Source: Cyanoderma ruficeps
Lineage: Eukaryota; Chordata; Aves; Passeriformes; Timaliidae
NCBI GenBank assembly: GCA_008694505.1
Contig: VZDJ01001034.1
Location: 206,119-270,118 of the forward strand
Direction: 5' to 3'
Length of the DNA: 64,000 nt
Part shown: in pieces, positions 56,472-64,000 of the stretch
Numbering within the stretch: position 1 is the stretch's first letter
How the letters are laid out: every line of letters starts with the position of its first letter
The notes under the pieces: generated by a model
The model's database searches: none
What the model saw: the letters and a program-made list of their open reading frames with translations, nothing else
Told to the model about the DNA's origin: nothing
Made by a program: the position numbers and the translations under genes

Positions 56472-59400
56472 AATGGAAGCGACCGCCATGGCCCCATCTT
56501 ACCTCAACCCTCAGCAGCGCCGGAGCCCGGCGTTGCTTCGTGGTGCTTTCTCCTTGGGTGTGGGGGAGAAGAAAACAAAAGTAAATAGATAAAACTGAAG
56601 TGAAACACATCAACCACACAACAAAAAAAAATTCCAACCCATAGGAAACTAACCCAATGTGCACGCTCGGGAGCAGCGGAGCTGGCGCGGGCTCATGCCA
56701 TCGGAGAGCTGCGCCCGACAAGGAGTTGGCAAACCAAGCAAAACCTGGTTAAAAAACCCAAGAGGAATGATGCTGTTTGATGATTTTAGGTAATCTCATA
56801 TTTATATCTCCATGTTTTTTAATCTAGCCTCGGATGAATTTCCTAGCGTCCTTTCGCAAGGAGAGGTTTTTAATTCCACTTAAAATGGCCTATTTGTTGG
56901 ATTTGACTTTATTTTATTTTTTACTCCAATGACAACGATGAAGCCGATCTTCAAGAGAGAAGCCAACATAAAAAAACCACCCTAATCATGAATCCAAACC
57001 AACCTGAACACCAAACCAGCTTAAAGGCAAGAGGTGACTCCCTCCAGCTCTGCCGCGTGGGCGCTGGTGGGACCGTGTGCTTTACTGTCAGCCAGACACA
57101 CTGAACATCCAATTTTTATTCCAAGGACCTAAAAATACCAATTTTGCAGCTTGAGGAGTCCTTTCTCACAGCAATGGGAGCCCGCGAGCAAGTGGGCTGT
57201 CCCGGGACGGCGCGTCTCTGCTCGGCTCCTCGCCTCTGGCAGGATCGGTTCTGCCGCCATGGAGTAAGCCGGCGTCTCTCCTGGCGCCGGAGACCTCAGG
57301 ACACGTCCGGGCTGGGGAACGCCGCTGCCGAGGGGCTGCACTTGGGCTTGGACTTGGGGCTCCTTTGCCCATAGCTCCAGGGCGAGCGGCAGCGGCGGCA
57401 TCTCCATAGGAGCCGACGGGACAAAAACAGAAGAAAAAAAAATACAAAAAACAGGAAAAAAAACCACAAATCAACCCCAAACTGTGAATAGCAAGTGTTG
57501 CTCTCTGTACATCACTGTTGCTAAAGTCTGGTGCTTTCCGTCTCTGGGGGACTTTCTCCGTGCAATCGGCTCTGGGAAGAGCAAATCCCAAGACTTGGCT
57601 GGCCAAAACCCCGCCGGGTCTGCCTTCCCTGCTGGTGCCGGCGAGCTGCGGCCAGTGCCGCCGGGGCTCGGTGCTCTTTCTCTCCCCGGGTGCCATCCTT
57701 CCTTCCTACGGATCGCCGTTCTTCCCACAAAAAACAAACAAACAAAAAAAACAAAACAAAAACCCAACCCAACCAATAACCCAGCAACGATGACAACTGC
57801 GTGGTGCTTTTCGAACACTCTCAGTTGAGACTTCCCACCCGGCACCAGAGCCGTGCCAGGACGGATGGAGTGCGGCCGAGCTGCCCCGCGGCTCACCGGG
57901 AACACGGCGTGGCCAGAGCCGGGGGCCAGCCTCTCTGGGTGGGTTCGTTGCTTTTGCACTTTGAGGTGCCTTTTGGAGAGCCAGCGAGGCAGCGCCGACG
58001 CCGTCACCGTGCGGGATCACCTCGTGTTTACTGTCACCCTCCTTCCCTCACGCACGGGCACGGATCAGCAGGATCTCGGTAAAACAGCCTGAACATTTAC
58101 ATGGTCTGATTTTAAACCTGTAAATAGGGAAAGAAATTTTTTTAAAAGCACTTTCACCTAGATTTAAAAAAAATGAAAGCGAAACTTAAAAAGCAAACAA
58201 CTCCCCTCTTTCCTCTCCTTCCACTCCCCCCAACTTGAAGCAGTATGTTTTAAACAAGATTATCGTGGGAGAACTGTAAATACTGGCAGAATATTTAACA
58301 TGCTTTGTCCGTCCTTCATCATTAATTAATTTTTTTTTTTTGGTTCATTTTTTAACCATAATCTGTAAAGTCACGTATATTTGACAAGGAAACTCAACAA
58401 GCTATTCCCGCTTTTCTTATAAATACCTAATAGCATATCAGGATTGTAAGAGTCGACAGCAAGTCAGATTTTAGGGATGCCTGTGGGCGATGCCGGGGAC
58501 CCGCCGTGTCGCTGTGGTTTGGATCGCGGAGAGGGGACCCGGCCGATCCGGGGCCGGATTCGGGTGCCGGCCTCGTTGGCGTCGCCCAGGGTCGCTGGCT
58601 GGTGTGACGGGGGTGCCTTGGAGCTCTGCCCGGCGGGGCGAGCGTCAGGAAAAGGAGCGTTCGGAGAAGCCGATGGTCCGTGTAACCTGTCTAAGTCCTG
58701 CTTCCTCAGAGGTTTTTTGGTGCAGGGAGAGGTCGGTCCGGCGTGGCGTTGGCCCCGGCAGGTTCAGCCCGGGAGAGTGGGGAGCTGCCGGCGCTGCGGG
58801 TCGGGGAGCGAGAACTGCTGCAGTCTCACTTTTTTACACTACATAAATGTCTAACCTACCTCAACTCTCAGTCATTACAAATTCGCATGCTTCAGACTTC
58901 TACACAAACTCGAAATCTATGCACAGCTCTTTACCCCTTGCTGCTGAGAGGCTGTTTCCAAGCAAAATCTTTTCCCTTTACCCGTCCTGGCGGCTGCGCT
59001 CGTCCTGCCTGTGCCGAAGCCACGGGGGTCACGGAGCTCGGGGGGAGGGATGTTTTTAGAGAGTGGGATGTGGGGACCTGATTTTGCAGCAGGTCTTGGC
59101 CACAATGGTGCTAGAACAACACCCACAGTAGAAACCCCAGGGAGGGCTTGGCACAGGGAGCCCCGACCGGCTCCTTTGTCCTGCTTTGGTTTTTCTGGCC
59201 GCGATGCTTCGCCTCGGGCAGGAAACGGGGGATGCAATTTGGGTCCCCCCCATCTCGATGCTCTTGGGATGAGGCATGAGAAGGAGAAGGAAACCAGAAT
59301 CCCTGAGGTGCCTCAATTGCTGATTTTTTCCTTTTAATACTGGAATACGCTTTGTTGGCCCTATGAGGCATATTTTTATTAAATGAAATCTTGTAATACA

Positions 59401-59689
59401 AACGGTGCTATGGTGTTTTAACAAACTATATCACGCTTCTGCCTGATTCCATCTCGCTGAGGTGCTACTAATGTATATATCAAATTAAGGAACCAAGATT
59501 AAAAAAAAAAAAAAAAGCAATGTCGTTGAGAAGGAAGTTTAGTTTTCCGGAGCGACAGCTCGAGGCGTGCCGGGAGCCGGTTGGGTTTATGCAAACTGAA
59601 AGAGGTGCCGCATCCGAGGTGTGCCGCCAGCCAGGGTCGTAGTGGAGCCATTCCCTGTGGATCTGGGTGCAGGTGTGGTCCTGGGATGA

Positions 59690-61510
59690 GGTGCTCAGAG
59701 GTGACGTCCGGGCGCGGGGCTCGGCCAGGTGTGTGGTCTCGGTGCTTGGCTGCAGCGCTTGGACAGGGTGCTCAGCCAGGTGTGTGGTCATGGTGCTCGG
59801 CCATAGTGCTCGGACAGGGTGCTCGGACGTGGCGTATGGACATAAGTGCTCGGATATGGTGCTCGGCCACACGTGGTGGGTGCGGTGCTTGGATGTGGTG
59901 CTCAGACACGATGCTCGGTCACACATCATAGACGCGGTGCTCAGACTCAGTGCTCAGGCTCAGTGCTCAGCCACACATCATGGACGTGGTGCTCAGTCGT
60001 GGTGCTTGGCCGCAGGTCATGGACGTAGCGCTTGGACGTGTTGCTCAGGAACGGTGCTCGGCCACACCTTGCGGGTGTGGTGCTCAGACATGGTGCTCAG
60101 GCACAGTGCTCAGCCACACGTTGTGGACACAGTGCTCGGACGTGGCGCTCGGCCGTGGTTCTCAGTGCAGCGCTTGGACGTGACGCTCGGCATCGTGCTC
60201 GACATGGTGTGTGGACATGGTGCTTGGTCCCAGTGCTTGGCCACATGTGATGGATGTGGTGCTCAGACATGGTGCTCGGACATGGGTGCTTGGACATGGT
60301 GCTCGACCGCAGTGCTCAACCGCGGTGGTTGGATGCGGTGCTCGGACCTGGTGCTCGACTGCGGTGCTTGGACACGGTGCTTGGACGTGGTGCTTGGACA
60401 CGCATCATGGACATGGTGCTTGGACATGGTGCGTGGACGTGGTGCTGTGTTTGGTGCTTGGACTTGGTGCATGGACATGGTGCTCGGGCATGGTGCTCTA
60501 CCGTGGTGCTCGGACATGGTGTGTGGACATGGTGCTTGACCACAGTGCTCGGACGTGGCGCATGGACATGGTGCATGGACGTGGTGCTCGGGCATGGTGC
60601 TCAGCCATGCACTGTGGACATGGTGTTCAGCTGTGGTGCGTGAACATGATGTGTGGACAGTGCTCGGCCAGGGCGTGTGGACAGTGCTTGTCTGCAGTGC
60701 TCGGACATGGTGCATGGACATGGTGCTCGGGCACGGTGCTCAGCCATGCCACCGTGGACATGGTGCTCGGACATGGTGCTCAGACATGATGTGTGGACAC
60801 AGTGCTCAGCCAGGGTGTGTGGACATGGTGCATGGACATGGTGCTCGGACCTGGTGAGTGGACATGGTGCTTGGGCATGGTGCTCGGACCTGGTGAGTGG
60901 ACATGGTGTTTGGGCGTGGTGCTCAGCCATGCACTGTGGACATGGTGCTCAGACATGGTGGGTGGACACAGTGCTCAGATGTGGGACGTGGACATGGGTG
61001 CTCTGCCATGGTGCTTGGACATGGTCCCTGGCCATGGTGCTCGGCCATGATGTGATTGACCAGGTGTTGTGGACATGGTGCTTGACCATGGTGCTCAATG
61101 GTGATGCTCAGGCACAGCGCATGGACACGGCACTTGGCCACGCGCCCTGGGCAGGGTGCTTGGCCACCATGTGTGAACCTGGTGCTCGGCCACGGTGCTT
61201 GGCCACAATGTGTGGACGTGGTGCTGAGCCAAGGCATGTGGACACGGTGCTTGGCCATGGGCCTTGGACACGGCTTCTGGACATGGTGGTTGGGCATGGA
61301 GCATGGACACGGTGGTTGGTCATGGAGCATGGACACGGTGGTTGGGCACAGAGCATGGACACAGTGGTTGGTCATGGAGCATGGACACGGTGGTTGGGCA
61401 CAGAGCATGGACACGGTGGTTGGTCATGGAGCATGGACACGGTGGTTGGTCATGGAGCATGGACACGGTGGTTGGGCACAGAGCATGGACACGGTGGTTG
61501 CCCACCCCGC
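59690..61510. repeat. Large minisatellite in TET3 3'UTR (GGTGCTCGGACATGGTG)
   Basis: About 1.8 kb of degenerate 10-20 bp units such as TGGTGCTCGGACATGGTG and CGGTGCTTGGCCACA. The last 220 bp (from about 61285) is a cleaner array of 24-bp units, CATGGACACGGTGGTTGG plus TCATGGAG or GCACAGAG. Both strands show long open frames. Confidence 0.96.
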
Positions 61511-61654
61511 ACGAGCACGGCACACAGCTCGGTGCTGCTCAGGCACTGGGCACCCCCATGGCACCACACAGATCCCAGCACTGCCTGGCCGGGCCCGGTC
61601 CTGGCACTGTTCCCCTGCAGCACCAACCCCACACTCCTGGTGCTCAGCACCGTG

Positions 61655-61860
61655 CCAGCCCCATGTCCGTCCCTGTGTCCAGCACCATGTCCATCCCCGT
61701 GTCCATCTCTGTGTCCATCCTGTGTCCATCCCTGTGTCCATCCCAGTGTCCAGCCCCGTGTCCATCTCTGTGTCCATGTCTCTGTCCAGCCCTTGTGCAT
61801 CACCACATCCATCTCTGTGTCCATCCCGTGTCCAGCTCGTGTCCAGCCCAGCACTGTCCA
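61655..61860. repeat. GTGTCCATCC minisatellite
   Basis: About 16 copies of a 12-bp unit CCCGTGTCCATC / CTGTGTCCATCC, 150 bp downstream of the larger array. Confidence 0.95.
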
Positions 61861-63007
61861 GGCTCAGCCCCGCGTTCCCACAGCTCCTCGCTCTCGTCCC
61901 CTCCCCGCCTCACTCATCCCGCTTCTGCCCGGCTCTTTCTCTTCCCCTTTTCCTCCCTTCTTCTGTTTTTTTTTTACATTTTTTTGGGGTTTATTGGTGC
62001 TACTTCCTCCCTGCCGCGCCCCCACCCAGGCAAATACCTCATCCCCCCCAGCCCCCATGAGCGAATCCGGGGTGAAGCTTTTCCGAAATCAGGGATCCTT
62101 TCGCAGCCGTGTTTCCTCCTTCATTTTTCCCCTCTTAGTTTTAGCCCTCCTCTTTTTCCCTTTCCGCCCGGGTTTTTCCTCATTTCTCCGCATCCTTCAG
62201 GGATTTACAAAACCGCCGGAATTTCAGCCTCATTTTGATTCTGGGAGCGAGGAGGTTTTTTGGCTGGTGGGAATTTTTAAAATTTTTGGGGTTTTTTTGT
62301 TTTTTTTTTTTTNNNNGCTTTTTGCACTGCGGCGCGAAGGAAAAGGAGGTGGTAATTGCAAATTTAAAAACCAAGCGCCGTTTCTTCTCGGATTTGGGAA
62401 TTCGGTCGGAGGCGGGGCGGGTGTTTCAGCATTTTTGTTGGGCCTTTTTTCTTTTGGATAATCGAGATGGGGAGGTGGGATGGCGGCAGGTGGAGGGGGG
62501 AGACACCGCAGGGGTGTCCCGGCGGCTCCGAAAAATTCACACTTGAAGATTTCTTGGTCGGCTTGGGACTGTGGTTACTTGAAATGAAGTTTTTTTCCAG
62601 GGCGGATTGAGGACCGGTAGATTTTTTTCCCATGTCTCAAGGCAATAGGATTAATGTGTATTAAACTGTAGATACTTCTAGGACAGTAAATTTATGCTGA
62701 TAATTTTATTTTGTATAATTTTCCCTTTTTCTTTTCCCCCTCTCTGTGTTGTTTTTCCCCCTTAACCTTCTTTTCTTTTACCCTTTCCCCCAGTGTTTCA
62801 ATAAATTTATTTTTTAGGATGCCTAAAAATTGCAAGTTTGGATCCTCCCCCTCCCCTCTGGTTTTGGTTTTGTTTTTTGTTTTTGTTTTTTTCTGTTGTT
62901 GTTGTTTTTTGTTTTTTTTTTTAATTTGTATTTTATTCTGAGTTGACGCGGCCACGGGGCCGTGGGCTGTATTATTCCTGATATCTTTAAAATATTGTGG
63001 GTGTTTT

Positions 63008-63013
63008 AATAAA
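63008..63013 (+). terminator. Distal TET3 poly(A) signal AATAAA
   Basis: Canonical AATAAA in an A/T-rich context at the end of the long 3'UTR, followed by a G/T-rich stretch 35-45 bp downstream. Confidence 0.7.
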
Positions 63014-63089
63014 TTTTATATTTATTTTTTGCACTCAACATGAGGCTTGTATGGCTTTTTCTGCTGAAATTCCTGCTGGAATGGGGCTG

Positions 63090-63520
63090 GAATGGAGGGG
63101 GGAGAGGGGCGCAATGGGGCTCTGGGTGTGGGAATGGGGGACAGGATTGGGGTTTTTGGGATTGGGGGTCTGGATGGGGTTCTGGGTATGAGAAAGGCGG
63201 GGGCAGAGCAGAACGGGGTCCCTTTGGGCGTGGGGATCAGGATGGGGCTCCATCCATGGGATGAGAGGCGGGATGGGATCCTTTGGGGGGTCAGGATGTG
63301 ATCCTGAATATGGAAATGGTGGCGGAGGCAGGATGGGACCTTATTTAAGGGCATGGGGGGGGTCAGGAGGACCCCTGGAGGGGGATTCAGGAGGGGACCC
63401 TTTGTGGGGTCAGGATGAGGCCCTTTGAGGGGTTGGGAGGGGCCTTTTATGGGGTCAGGATGAGGCTCTTCGGGAGGACAGGACGGGACCCTTTGTGGGG
63501 GTCGGGAGGGGACCCCTGGC
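63090..63520. repeat. GGGGTC(A)GGATG-type degenerate repeat
   Basis: Units of 20-35 bp such as GGGACCCTTTGTGGGGTCAGG and GGGGTTCTGGGTATGAG fill the space between the TET3 3' end and the next CpG island. Confidence 0.75.
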
Positions 63521-63529
63521 GGGGGCGGC

Positions 63530-63686
63530 GGGGCACTCCAGGGTCCTCCGAGCCGCCAGGGGGCGTTCGCGTGGCGAAGTGCTTGTCCCGCCCCCTGCCG
63601 CGATCGGCGCGCGCTGATTGGCTGAGCTGGGAGGTGACCCCGGCGCGCGCCCCGGGATGGCGGCGGCGGGGCTGGGCCGGGGTCCG
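63530..63686 (+). promoter_or_regulatory. CpG-island promoter and first coding exon of an unidentified downstream gene
   Basis: Very CpG-rich block with an inverted CCAAT box (ATTGG, 63617-63621). An ATG at 63657 opens MAAAGLGRGP and reaches a strong donor GTGAGT at 63687. The peptide is too short to identify. In mammals the genes next to TET3 include BOLA3 and MOB1A, which lie on the other strand there, so identity cannot be assigned. 63687-64000 is intron-like GC-rich DNA. Confidence 0.5.
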
Positions 63687-64000
63687 GTGAGTGTCCGTCT
63701 GTCCCCGTGTCTGTGTGTCCCTCTGCCCGTCCCCTCCCTGTGTCCCCCCGGTGCTGGTAAGCGCGGCCCACGCCCCATCACGGTGAACGTCCCCGGGCCT
63801 GGCGGCCCCTCACAGAGAGTGACCCCTCCCCGGGGCCCCGGTGTGGGGGGGGAAGTCCCCCCTCACCCCCGTACCCCACCTTGGGAGCCGCTGTGCCGGC
63901 GTCGGGGAAGCTCCTGTTTCCATCCCTCCTTCTCCCGGGTCACCCCCATCTCCCGATTTTCCCCAGCTTCTTGTGCCCCCCCCCTCCTCCAGTGCCGGCA

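Larger units (their letters stand above)
56472..63040 (+). other. TET3: TET3 3'UTR, about 6.5 kb
   Basis: Long A/T-rich 3'UTR with no intron signs. Poly(A) candidates are ATTAAA at 59378-59383 and 62660-62665, and AATAAA at 62800-62805 and 63008-63013. The last is followed by a GCTTGTATGG-type GU-rich element and is the likely main site. Mammalian TET3 also has a multi-kb 3'UTR with many microRNA sites. A 1.8-kb minisatellite lies between the first ATTAAA and the later signals, so poly(A) choice would decide whether it is in the mRNA. Confidence 0.75.

Noticed and set aside
60653..62461. 602-codon plus-strand open frame, and similar frames on both strands across 59.7-61.5 kb
   Set aside because: They follow the minisatellite period and have repeat-like composition (GHGAWTWCS patterns). 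They lie in the TET3 3'UTR without splice or start signals.

Overview
The window is vertebrate nuclear DNA, almost certainly from a bird. Four or five multi-exon genes with GT-AG introns lie on the plus strand, several 3'-truncated CR1 LINE copies sit in introns, intergenic distances are short, and the DNA is GC-rich and crowded with minisatellites, as on avian microchromosomes. The gene order DUSP11 - STAMBP - ACTG2 - DGUOK - TET3 matches the order I recall for human 2p13, and all five run in the same direction here. Species is not determined. Layout: 1-4234 holds the 3' part of DUSP11 (its first exon or exons lie upstream), ending in an unusual Lys/Gln/Leu/Glu-rich repeat tail. 4640-5010 is the CpG-rich STAMBP promoter and non-coding first exon. 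7161-18106 holds the STAMBP (AMSH) coding exons. 18107-22200 is intergenic and leads into an SRF-type (CArG) promoter. 22325-25860 is ACTG2, a complete 376-residue smooth-muscle actin. 26400-26660 is the DGUOK promoter and exon 1, and DGUOK ends at 29426. 29427-46588 has no coding exon I can prove. It contains two CpG-rich regions with possible promoters, many minisatellites and a 948-bp assembly gap, and is probably the 5' regulatory and intronic territory of TET3. 46589-56471 carries the TET3 exons through the whole catalytic region to the stop. 56472 to about 63040 is a very long TET3 3'UTR containing a roughly 1.8-kb minisatellite. From 63530 a new CpG island starts, with the first exon of an unidentified gene. 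The genes do not form a functional operon: DUSP11 is an RNA 5'-phosphatase, STAMBP a Lys63 deubiquitinase at endosomes, ACTG2 a contractile actin, DGUOK a mitochondrial nucleoside kinase, and TET3 a 5-methylcytosine dioxygenase. The points most worth a second look are: an in-frame stop in what looks like the ancestral 5' part of a STAMBP exon, apparently bypassed by an acceptor 39 bp downstream; a 49-bp tandem array that duplicates the ACTG2 exon 7 end together with its splice donor; the failure to find the TET3 CXXC exon next to an assembly gap; a DGUOK reading frame without a recognisable mitochondrial presequence; and a 1.8-kb repeat in the TET3 3'UTR. No prokaryote-type system, CRISPR array or novel gene system was found.
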